Of a DNA stretch of 64,000 nucleotides, positions 12,224 to 23,600 are shown piece by piece. Under the pieces are notes generated by a model that saw nothing but the letters and a program-made list of their open reading frames with translations, did not search any database and had not been told where the DNA came from. Every line of letters starts with the position of its first letter. Positions within the stretch are counted from its first letter, which is position 1. Source of the stretch: Trochalopteron elliotii (lineage: Eukaryota; Chordata; Aves; Passeriformes; Leiothrichidae); NCBI GenBank assembly GCA_024734555.1, contig JANPWX010000097.1, positions 1,627,391-1,691,390 on the forward strand, read 5' to 3'. Position numbers and translations under genes: made by a program.

Positions 12224-13619
12224 CTACAACAGTTTATTATAGTCCAGTTGAAAGGTATTTCACAGGATTTATTTCATTGCCAGAATGACAAGTAAGAAGA
12301 AGTAATTTTTGGACAAAGAACTTGATCTATCAATGACCACTAGGACAAATAAAGAGAGTATCTATGACTCACCATGAAAACTACACACTTTAAATTAGCT
12401 GCACTAAATCTTATCTGATAAACACAGGACAACTATCCTAAAACTCCATCTAATCATAGATATTTTAAAGGATAAAGTAACTGAATCACCATCCTGATTA
12501 GCTAACTCACTACAGAATCACTTTTGATTCTGTAAAAATTTTTGGCTTTCATTAAGCCCATACTATGTCTGTGATTCACTGTTCTGTGTGCACAGTCTGC
12601 TTTCAAAGCTTTAAGACAACAGAGCAGTTTCAGAAGTAAAATTTCTGCTGAAAATCTTCCCCAATAGCCAATATGAGGTTAAGATGAGTATCATTAATGG
12701 CTTCTGCCCACAGAAACAGAAAATTATCCATTTAGAGCATGGCATTAACATTTATATGCAACTAGACATCTCCACAGTAAAAGATGAATTTTCATTCATC
12801 CTCAGGGCTTCCTGTACTTCCCGTGATACAAAAGAGATGACAGAATTTTTATACGTATATTATATATAGATAAGGCATTGAGAACTTTGCTGAACTGAGT
12901 TTTCACTACTTGCATACAGAACATTCATGAATAAATATCCTTTCTTTATGCACATGTGGTGTAACAGACTATCATACTGTGTGCCTTCATATTTCCCTTT
13001 CCTCAAAGATCCAAGTCTCATTTAATGGACAGAACAAGCAATGCTAACATCTACAGTTACCTTACATTTTGTCTTTTAATGCTTATTGGTCAATCTTTGA
13101 TTACAGGGCTTGTCTAGCCAACATTAATTAAATTAATATTTGAAAGTCCCATAAAATTTAATGACTATTCCCTTGTTATTTCTTTCTTTCTCAACATATA
13201 GACCATGGGAACATTCCTAATCCATTTCAATGCAGGTAAAACAGGTTAGCTGACATTGACATAAATAATCATTATTAAAAAGTGTTGGCTTCATGGATAT
13301 ACAGTCTCCACATACATCAGCAGAATGGATTGTCTCCACCAATAAGTGAGATTATTTTTTTTTGTTTACTTGATTTTTTTTACTCTAAAAACAAAGATCC
13401 ATGTACAGGAGAGAAACAAGCTGAAAACAAAGAACAGCAGGACCAGACAACATTCAGGAGAACTGTCTCACACAGGAGGGAAATGGTTTTGCCTTGCAGC
13501 AGCCCTCTCATGAGGGCTTGATAGAAATGAGCCAAGGTTCAGACTTCTTGTTTATCACAGTGTGAAAAGGGTCCTGGTTTATTCCTTTTACAATTCAGTT
13601 ATCCTTACTCCAACCATTC
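12224..13619. other. Intronic DNA without recognised features
   Basis: AT-rich sequence. From about 13380 the composition becomes less AT-rich, leading into the tandem array; that flank may belong to the same old element but I cannot assign it. Confidence 0.5.
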
Positions 13620-13950
13620 ACTGACTCTGGCTGCAGCAAGCTCCTACTGTAGGTTTCCCTTGCAGCCTCTGACTGCTGGTTATTTCCTGCTAAACTATGA
13701 CTGCAAGTATTAGTTTGCAGACTCTGACTGCAGGCTTTCACCCAGCTAGACTGTGACTGCAGACTCCAACAACAGGCTCTAACTCCATCAGACCCAGACT
13801 GACCTCACACCAGTGATTCTCTCTCCTGTTTTTCCCAGTGCTCCTGGATCATTCCTTCAATATCTCCTTCATCAGGATCATTCCTCTTCCTCCAGGTCTT
13901 CCCTAAAGGTCCTCCCAGTATCCCCTTCTTCTGGATCCTCTCTCTAACTA
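13620..13950. repeat. Degenerate 28-29-bp tandem array (minisatellite-like)
   Basis: GACTGC-type cores occur at 13671, 13699, 13726 and 13755 (spacings 28, 27 and 29), with weaker relatives at about 13645 and 13781. The following half has GGATC cores at 13846, 13875 and 13933 with a GGTCC relative near 13907, again near 29-bp steps. The composition is CT-rich on the plus strand. It could be an old minisatellite or the internally repeated part of an old avian LTR; flanking LTR termini were not identified. Confidence 0.6.
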
Positions 13951-15610
13951 GCTAACCCATCCATTTTATCACACTTATCTCCATTAGTCACAGCTGTAAC
14001 CCACTAAGGCAAAGGCTGTTCCTCTTCTTTGGTAATTAGCACAACTGTAACATATCAGGGGTGAGGTCCCCTGTAATCCTTTCTTCTACACTTATATTTT
14101 TGTATTGCATATAATGTTAATTAACCCATTATTGAAATACTATCTCTCATACTGCCCACTCTTTAGAAAGATACTGATCACCTGGAAATTTTCAAAATGT
14201 AAACCAAAGAGAAATAATAACAAAAGTGCAAAACCTATCCCTCAGTATGATAGTAAAAAAAGCTCTATGTCCTAATTTACCAAAAGATTGAGAAATGACG
14301 AAAATCAACATGTGGTTATTTTCTAATATAACTAGCAGTACTGAGCAAAAAATGATTCTGTGAAGCCAGGCTTTATAAGTAAGGAGAAACAGTATTTGTG
14401 AGTAGACAGAAAAAACATAAATGCTCCTAATTCAAGCTTAACAAAGACACAACAAATATTAGTATAAGTACATGTTGAGAATAATTGCTCCAAATATAAT
14501 GTGATTAACATAATTAGTTCAAGAGGGAACTCAGACCAAGCAGTGACATCTACTTCTTAAGACCAAACATATCATCATTAAAGGATTACCCTCTGCAAAT
14601 CTCTGACCATCTAAACAATTCTAAATATGCAGAACTCCAGAAAAACAGAAAAATCACCTCCTTCACCTGACCTACTCAAAAAGCTCCAAAAAACAATCAG
14701 ACAATAGACTCTCAGACTGCTCAGAATATTAGAAGAAAAAAATGTACCAAGCCATTTTTAGCATTGTTTGGAGTTTGCTAGTGATAGCCATTCAAATAAC
14801 AAAGAATAAAATTAGCAACTGCTTCAACATTGGGATGCACTCTGAACAAAAGACTTCATCATCACTCAAGAGCTCCTCAGTGTTATCCAACAAGAGGCCA
14901 CTGCTCAATATTTCTGTACTATCAATACATTAAAAAAATTCTGTTCTATGTAACTTAAATATCCTTTCCATTAACCTTTTCTGTCTAAAAAAAACAGACT
15001 GACAACACAACAGGGAGAACTTTTTCATTAACTCCTTCTCAATATTTTCACAGCCTAAACGAGCCCACTTATAAGCTGTTTCTCTTCTGATTAATTAAGA
15101 GAAAACAATTTAAAAAACCAAAAAAACATTGAACTGATCACACAGGAAAGAAACCATTTCACCTCAGACAATTATACTGAGTCTTTCAGGAAATGATGCA
15201 GCAATAAAACAATTTTTAAAAGCAATGGCACAACACAAAAGTCTCCCCAGCTGTCTGCTCCAAAATTCTTCCGTACCTCTGACACGTGTATTCCATTTTC
15301 ATTATCTGGTCTAAAATGGCATTCGCATGTAGAGCTCCACCACAGAACTGGGAATGCCTTCACCTGTCTGCCTCTGGAATACTAATACTAACAAACTTTT
15401 TAGACACATGAAAAACAGCAATCTGCAAACTATGCCACACAAAAGTCTATCAATGAGTTTTATCTCCATGGAAGAGAAGACTGTGCCAAATACACAGAGA
15501 AATAGGTTCTACATAGTCAAGCCCCCAGATATTATTGCAAATTTTCTGATAAAAACATTCACAATAGAGATGAATTTTGTCAGTCTGGATATTATCCCAG
15601 GAAAGTAGCA
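13951..15610. other. Intronic DNA without recognised features
   Basis: Up to about 14095 the CT-rich character of the array continues, with two weakly related CAGCTGTAAC / CAACTGTAAC blocks. Beyond that the sequence is AT-rich and unremarkable. Confidence 0.5.
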
Positions 15611-15732
15611 CCTGTCAGTATCATAAGTTACCTTGGTTCAGACCAACAAGACCACCTAGACCAACATTTTGTAGCTAAATGGCCATTAGCAAACACTGAG
15701 TGAAGAGCAAGAACACAGCAAGCAATTATTCC
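15611..15732 (+). repeat. Ancient amniote interspersed repeat (CR1/L3-related type)
   Basis: The order of blocks TATCATAAG, TTGGTTCAGACCA, GACCACCTAGACCAACAT, TGGCCATTAGCAAAC and AATTATTCC matches, by my recollection, an old repeat common in turtles and other amniotes (ATCATAAGA...GGATCAGACCA...GGTCCATCTAGTCCA...GTGGCCAAT). Divergence is high, consistent with an old copy. The exact family name is not certain. Confidence 0.5.
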
Positions 15733-18700
15733 AGTTGGAACTGGAAGATAAAACCTTTGTCTTATTTTGAGAAAAATTTTAAAAACCAAAAAAATCCAGG
15801 AAAGGCATTAAAATATGTAAATAGTGGGGTTTGATAGTAAGAACCATTAAGAGCTACTACTCTGGTGTCAATGGTGAAAAGTCCTGCACTACCCAAATAA
15901 TTCCCTCAATTATGCTTGCTTTTTGGTAAGCATTTGTTGCCTGCTTGGATGTCACAAACATAAGCACAGCAGGGGTATCTCAGAATAAAACAGCATGTCT
16001 GCAGCATCAATGAATTATTAAGACACCCTAATTATAAATCAAGGAGGATGTTAACATGCTGCCATATCAGTTCCTCCTGCCTAGGTTGGGGAGAAGTGAG
16101 AATTGCAACAAGCTGTGGAACATCACAGCAGTGACAGTCTCCAGATTCTGAGTTTCCTTCACCTACAGTTCTACAGCTACTACCCTGCACTACAGAACAG
16201 GTATCTCTGCTCAGTTGCTGCAAAAAGGCACCGTCCTCAAAAACTAACATGAATAGGCTCTATTTTTTTCATTATAATTCTGGCAGCAAGATGACATCTC
16301 TGTAGCATACACATACTGACACATATCCTCCTTACACATATCTTTTTATAAACACTATCCCTGCTTATGGAAATGTGTGCTAGCCATTCTTTTGCCTATT
16401 TAATAACCTCAGTGCAAATAACATGGCTCTATACACCATCTTTTAAAAGCAGGAATAAATAACATAATTAAAAGAGTAAATAATGGAATTACTATGATCC
16501 AGTGTAGAAATACGTACTTCAGTATTCCTTAACAATAAAAGCCTAAGTACAGACTTGCTCCCTAAATAGAGCCACATATCAAAACCTCTCAAAAATTCAC
16601 TACTTTGTCTCTTACAGGACTGTAGCCAACTTTAAAGCCCATCATGCTGATACCTTAAAGCCTGAAAATGCAGCACCAGAAATCACTTTTGTAACAGAAC
16701 TTTCATTTATGTGTCAATGATGCAGCCTAGTACAGTTCAAACATTACAGTAATGTCATATTAATGTTATATCAAGCAACAAATTTCTATTTACTGTTTTT
16801 TTTAAACAGGTCAATTATGAAATATCAGGTTCCTGGAAATGCAGTAAGTCAACTGCACTTAAAAGATGATAACTTCTCAGTATAATCAGTGTCATATCAT
16901 GTACTGAATATACAACTTTCCATTTATATTTTTTAAAATTGTATTTATTAACTACTTAACAATATTTATATTAACAATGGCAAAGCACCTTAAGTTCCCA
17001 TTACACATAGCCTTACATTTTTTTGGCAAATATTTGCTGGAAACAAAATAATGTATAAAGCTGTTAATGTTTCCAGATTCAGCAGTAATTAAGCACGTGG
17101 TCATGCACTGTGATGAAAATGAGGGCCATGGGAAGTGATGAGTTTCTTAAGTGATATAGGCAGCTTTCCATGGAGAAATTCTGTGCCAGTACAGTTTGTC
17201 CTTTCTTCTTATTATAAGAGGTAATTAAAAAGATTAGGAAAGACATCTATGAAATTCAGTATCAACAGTGTAAAAGATGCACATCTGGCTTATACTCAAT
17301 GTGCTCAGCCTCTTATTGTTGAAGTGAAGCTTCAAAAAATATAATAAAGCTTGGAATTTATAAATATTTTTTCTGAGAAATTTGTTGTGAGATGAGGATC
17401 TATCCAGCAGCAGTGTCTAAAGCTTTCCTAATATTATGGCTCTGGCTACAATCATCTGCCACTTGATATGAAATGATACGAAAGAGGACAAAGGAAGAAG
17501 TCTCATGAGTTCTGTGAGTATTATATCTAGGCATCTGGAAAAGAAAGATCTCCTTCTGGCAGATAACTTTGCCATGATGTGGATAGGAAAAATTTAAACC
17601 TCAAGTGTTTTTGTATTACAAATAGAATTGTTTGGAAATTTTGCGTGCAACAATACAAGGCCTGGGTGTTTTCTGAGCATGTAATTTATCGGTAGATAAA
17701 AGTCAGAGTTCAAAAAGTTGCAGTGAATACCCAAATATCAGCATAAGCAACATTCCTTTCCAGTGCTACCTTTGCAGGTTTTCTCCAATATACCAGAAAA
17801 AGGAAAAAAACAAGTTAAAGAAAAAAATGTCTTATAAAGCCAGGCACCATCAACCTGTCATGAGCAAATTTCAATCTAATACTTACCATGACAGATACAA
17901 AATCTAATACATTGAGGACTCAACTCGTTATATTTTGGGATATAGTTATACCTTAAAGACTGCAATATTTAGTGATTTCTTCCCTTTTTAATAATTTAGG
18001 TTTTTAAAAAACCCAAACCATCTACAGTAATTAATTCAGTGAATCTCAGTCACAGATAAATTTCGGTTCATTTAAGTCCAAATCAGACATCTCAGTTCAT
18101 GCTAATGAAATTCAGATAAACTACCCTGGCTGCAGGCCCATTGACTTCTGGCTGAAGAATACACACAGCTGGATGTCTGTAAATCAGGCAGGACACAATT
18201 TCTGCATATAGGTTAATGACTGTTCTGCGTCACCAATGTGTAAGAGAACAGACACTGAGCCAGAGACCTCAAAACAGCCTTTTGCCTGCCTGGCAACTTC
18301 CTCATAAAAACAAAGCTTGCTTTTCCGCCTGTATCACATTACATGATGTGAGCATTTGTAAAGTAGACTAGACTGAAGCAAAAGTGATAGAGGGAAAATT
18401 ATACCCCTACTGATGTAAAGTGACTTAGGCTACACAGTCACTTTCAGTCACCACAGACCGGTGCTGACACCAAAAGAATCAGTTCCATCCTCTCCCCCTC
18501 ATTTCCCTCTGCCACTATAACTCAGGCAGTAGAATTTGTACATACATAACATGCACTAAGTAAACCATCTAGCAAATTTCTTTCCTGAAAATACAGCTTT
18601 CTGAAAGATTAGGATATGTTGTTATCAGAAATATTTTATATTTGTATAGACTTTAGACTATAGCGTAAGACTAGAAAACTACAGACTTTATCTTTCTACA

Positions 18701-20470
18701 AGAAAATCACAGACAAGGCCCATCAGTATCCATTTCATTCTATAAACAAAATGCATGTAAATTAATCTTTTTTACTTGGCAAGTGCAGTTTTAAATCTGG
18801 TTCTGCTTATTTTTATTTAAAATCCAACACTGCCTTCAGTGTAATAACTACGGCCACCTTAAAGATCACCGTCAGTAAAAGGGAAGTAGCAGGGATGGCA
18901 GAAAGACCTGTAGGATGATAACAGATATGAAGCAAAATGCTAATGGTAGCATAATTATTGCTTGACACTTTTAATATAAGTTTGGGGAAAATTAGCCATA
19001 ATATAGAATTTTTAAAGTGTATGAAAAACCAGAGAAATCCCACTGTAGTACCTGTTCACACTAAAACTTCGCTAGGATAATGGTCAGCAGCCACTTTGCT
19101 TTGGCAGTTTCTACAAAAAGTTTCATGAGGACTTCCACAAAAATTTATCTTTCGTTTACAGCCTTCCCCCAAAAATTGGAAACTTTGAGCAACTGGTAAT
19201 AAATTCCACTTAGCAAATTATGATTCTTGAAGCTAAAAATTCTCCAAAGTATTGATTTGGTTTTAGCATAAAGACCCTTGACCCAGACTATAAATTGTGT
19301 TTCAAACACACAATGATTTTTTACAGTGATTTCAAGCACCTAGACAAAATTATTATTTTTAAATGAGCATAGCTCATAAAAACAAGAAGTATGAATTTCT
19401 GTCAACACAAAAAAGTATTTTTCATCATCTGTTTACAAAAAGCATTGTCACAACCTATTCCCTTGATTCATAACAAGTTTTTCTGATTGCTGTTGAGGAT
19501 TATAACAATAGGCCTCCAGCAGTGGTACAGTTTGCAAACTACAAAGAAAGAAGTAAACAGTCTATTGCCATATACTTCTATTCGGCTGCTAGATAATATC
19601 TTTAAACAAACAAAAATTTGTTGTCACCTTAGGATGATATGTAGTCATTACCACCAAAAATCTGGCTCAATATAGCCTTTTTTGTCCCTTCTCCACCATC
19701 TTTTTTTTCAATAATTCTGAAGAAAACACTGTCCTCTAGGAAGTAGCAAGAGCCCCTCTACCTAAAATAAGAATTATCATTAGAATTTAAAACCCTAGAC
19801 ACCTTAGAAGTCAGTCAGAAAGCAAAACCAGTGTTTCCTCCCTGACTTTCCTGGTAATCTCCTCCCTTGCATTTTACCTGGTACATTACAAATCCTTGTT
19901 AGAATTGCATGAATCTTATGTTTGCAGACAATCCCACAAAATTTAAGATCATTAAAAAATTATTATCATTGTCAACTCTGGCTGGCTCAAAAGACAGTTT
20001 TCTGAGTCTATTTAGCAAGGTATATTTGACTTAAAGCAACCCAACAGAAACTTAACACACTGGGTTATAATATCTATGTCAACATTCTTATCTAAAATTG
20101 ACCTATTACATGTTGCAAGTAAGAACTTTTGAGATGGTATATCCAGTAATTTACTGAGGCATATTGGATAACTTAAATTCAAAACTTACCAATTTTAGAT
20201 CCAAGAAAACCAAGTTATGTTCTCAAACATACAGGTTGATGGATATTATTTGCAATTCAAAATAGGTAAAATAAACTTTCAATATTAATACCAGTATATT
20301 TCAAAATAAAAAACCCAAAGGTTCAAAATATTTTAAAAATTGTTAGCCTATTCTGCCTTCAAAAAAAATGGTAGAACCTAAACACAAAAATTATAATAAT
20401 TAAGTTATACCAAAACCAGATTTCTTTTTTATATCTGAAAATAACTGAGTGGTTCAAATCACAAATAAAA
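15733..20470. other. Intronic DNA flanking the PDE10A exon, no recognised repeats
   Basis: Nearly 5 kb of AT-rich sequence next to the exon with no LINE or LTR signature. Chance reading frames only. Confidence 0.55.
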
Positions 20471-20479
20471 AGCACTTAC
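20471..20479 (-). promoter_or_regulatory. PDE10A: 5' splice site (donor) of the PDE10A exon
   Basis: Read on the minus strand, the bases following the exon are gtaagtgct after an exon end of GAAG. This is close to the ideal U1-binding donor, so the exon should be defined efficiently at its 3' end. Confidence 0.93.
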
Positions 20480-20608
20480 CTTCTTGTCTGTTATTTTTCC
20501 TTTTTAGCCATTTTTCCACAGTTTCTGCACTTACACTTTCTGACACAAACTCATCCAGTACCTGGGGGTGAAGAGAAAGATACGCCTTCACTTTTTCATC
20601 TGTTAAGC
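20480..20608 (-). CDS. PDE10A: PDE10A internal exon (shared N-terminal exon, probably exon 2)
   Basis: On the minus strand this 129-bp segment encodes 42 whole codons starting [15 protein letters not shown] and containing [16 protein letters not shown], which I recognise as the N-terminal region of phosphodiesterase 10A, before GAF-A. PDE10A is known as a dual cAMP/cGMP phosphodiesterase with two GAF domains and a C-terminal HD-type catalytic domain, abundant in striatal neurons; none of those domains lies in this exon. The exon begins with the last two bases of a split codon (N|GC) and ends with the first base of another (G|), so both flanking introns are phase 1 and the exon is symmetric. 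It is bounded by a pyrimidine-rich AG acceptor and a GAAG|gtaagt donor. The last residues (NNRQE) differ from the mammalian NNK version that I recall. No neighbouring exon was found in the window, so this is a partial gene. Confidence 0.95.
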
Positions 20609-20640
20609 CTGAAAGAGAGAACATTAATTGATTACATCAT
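20609..20640 (-). promoter_or_regulatory. PDE10A: 3' splice site (acceptor) of the PDE10A exon
   Basis: On the minus strand the exon is preceded by ttctctctttcag, an 11-base pyrimidine tract plus AG at 20610-20609. An A-containing branch-point candidate (caattaatg) lies about 17-20 bases upstream of the AG. The branch point is inferred; the AG and the pyrimidine tract are read directly. Confidence 0.9.
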
Positions 20641-23600
20641 TGGTATGAACTCTCTCATATGAAAAAAATACATGGAGACCAGCAAGAATCAATCAATATC
20701 CCTCTGTTTAACACAGTGATTGAATATAGGACCATTTAAATAGAGCAGAGAGAGCAATATCCTGTCAAAAAAATGAGCTGTAATATAGAAAATAGTAGAA
20801 GCAAAGTGTAGCCATAAAAGATACTGCATATAAAACGTCCCCTGAAGGGCTACACATAAACATTACGCAGGAGAAACAGCCAGGTAGGAATTCATGACTA
20901 TGATATTATTTCCAAGCTATGCAAGATGATACACTGATAAAGAAACTGGTTAGAAGAAGAGAAAAGAAAGTGAACTGGGATCTCTCACAGAGTATAACGT
21001 TCAGTATTCTCACTGCAAATGGCAACAAAATCAACACTAGCTATTATGGAATACCAAAATCATACACATTTTTCAAATACTAGAATTACTGAAGTTACTT
21101 TAGATGTATAAACTGTTTTCACAGGCATGCTTCCATTGCTTTAGTAACTTAGTTATCAAAATGAAAATAATTGCAGATAAAAGGTATTTACAATATCTGC
21201 GACAAAGAGGAAACTCCAGTAAACATTCTAGAAAGAGAAGAAATATTCAGAATCTCAGATCCCTGACATTCAAAAACAAATTTTCAAATTCACAAAATTA
21301 TAATCTGATATAAACACAAACAAAACAACTTCACAAAAAAACAACTTCACAAACAAAACAACTGCCCACATGGAGGTGAACCCAGCAGTGCTGAGGCTGT
21401 CCAAAGGGGGAAGCAATAAAAAGCACCTGTCCTGAGAGACTTGGCTTGACCTTAGAGGGAACAGGCACCCCAGTGCAAAAGCCTTAATGAGGGGAAGAAG
21501 AGTAACAACCAGCAAAATGACACTAAATATGCCAACTTCTCTTGTGTTTTGTGTATTTCAATATAATGTTCTCCCCAGCAAGCAGCCAGGGTTCAGCAGA
21601 AAGAATAACACTGACCCTTTCAGAGAATATTCATGCTACAAAATGAGACCAATTCTATTTTGTGCTTTGCACAGTATCAGAACATGATGAACAGAGGTGT
21701 AGTGCAATTTCAATACTAGTCAATGATGGCAATATTTAAGATCTCTTACAAATGTTTACTGTGAAAAGCTTCAGGAAGCAGTATCAGAAGACAAACTAAC
21801 AGCTCTCATCTGCAAGGCACCAACCACCTACTTCACCTTCCTCACACCAACTGCACCACATCACTCACCCACATCAGCCCACAACAGCTCAAAACTGGTT
21901 TAAACTACCCTTGCTTTTAATCCAGAGGTGGCAGTTCCTGTTGGATATCATAGCCTCAAAGAACAACTTAAGGCAATTGCCCATTTATGAATCACTTGAA
22001 TAAGAGCTAATTGAGCATCCTGATTTTCATTAGTAAAGAAGAAAAGGTTTATCCTAAATCAGTAAGACAAGTAGATAATCAGCAAGTGGGGCAAAACCAA
22101 GCAAAATGCCACTGCTTTGATTGTTTAACCTTAGGTAATACCTTGTAGAGTTAGATCATAATGCAGCTATAAAGTAGAGGTGCAAAATGAACAAGATGAT
22201 TTTAAAGCCAATTCAGAGATTGCCTCATGATCTGAGAAAATCAAACTCATTAATATAATTCTGGGATTTGTTCAAATGAGAAAAATGTAGTACCTTGAAA
22301 AAGTATTTCTAATTTCATAGTGAAAAAAATTTGAAAAGGAAACCTGTTTTAAGAATCACTCAAAAGAGTACCACATTTTAAAGATTTAGCCATCAGAATG
22401 TCATCAAAATTTATCTGCCCTTTAAGTTCTACATGAAAAATAATCAAAACAGAACTTGTCATAAAATGTCTGCTACTTTCAAGTTGTCTTTAGACTGCAA
22501 AGAAACACTTTTTTGCTTCTAGTAAAATAATAGGACCTGAAAATATTGTGAAATTAGCAACTGGAATTCTGAAAGGATTGATTTGTTTCTTCCATGAAAA
22601 TAACCTCTCTTTCTTGATCCAAACCTTTATATGTTGTGGGTTTTGTAAAACACACATCAGAATTCAATAAAATGTCAATTTGAAAAAATACTTCAGTCTA
22701 CAGGTCTTGAATTTAATATCCACATATCATGTAACTTCAGCAACCTAAAGGTAAAAACTCTGCTTTAACCTTATACAGAAAAGTGATTCATGGAGTTGAT
22801 ATAAGAAATCCTATACCTTAAGTCCTTAAATTACCCTTCTTTATTTCACTAAAGGTATCTGTGCAGATGTTCTTTCTCAATGTGGGATTTTTAGATGGAA
22901 GCAAGAAGAACAGGATTTACAGCTATGTTTGCAGAGTTAAAAAGTTAAAAATCTATTTTCTACATAGATTAAGGCCAACTTATCGGTCAGCTCCCAGTTG
23001 TTAGCCTGCTGCATCAAAAAACATACCCTGCAAACGTACACACAAACTCCATAACCAAAACTAACAATAACACAGTGTGACTTCACAAAATGTAGAAATA
23101 CAAGTGTTTTCAAAGAAATTTTAATGGTTTGTGTTTTATGTACATTAAGGCTAAAAAGTGTTGTAAAGGTGTCTGAATATAAAAGCATTTTACAGCTGTG
23201 CAGAAGAAATTATTTTATGGCATTTATAAAGCCTTCTGGATTGCAAGATTTACATTAGAATAAAGTTATTGCATAACAACATGTACACACTTGTCCTCTT
23301 GAACATTCACGTGCTCCTGAAATCTTCTAGTAAATGTATTTTTGTTAAATATTATTGACATCTCTATTGAAGCATTGTAACCCCTTAATTCTGAAAAATG
23401 TAAAAAACCCTCTTTGAATATTTAGAGGCAATGATTACTAACATTAAAAAAGACCAGGACAATAACACATCAACACTCAGGAAACAAAAGTTTATCGTGC
23501 CATTTACAGAATTACCAACAAACATAACAAAAGCCAATGCTGGTTATTAATTTTTCTGTTGCGAATGTATTGGTCTTAAGTATTTGGGGCAGCATACTTT

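Larger units (their letters stand above)
1..20479 (-). other. PDE10A: PDE10A downstream intron (probably intron 2), partial
   Basis: The 20.5 kb to the left of the exon contains no segment that I recognise as the next PDE10A exon (the stretch leading into GAF-A). It is therefore read as intron running off the window. It contains one CR1 tail, two solo LTRs, a degenerate tandem array and an old interspersed repeat. Confidence 0.75.
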
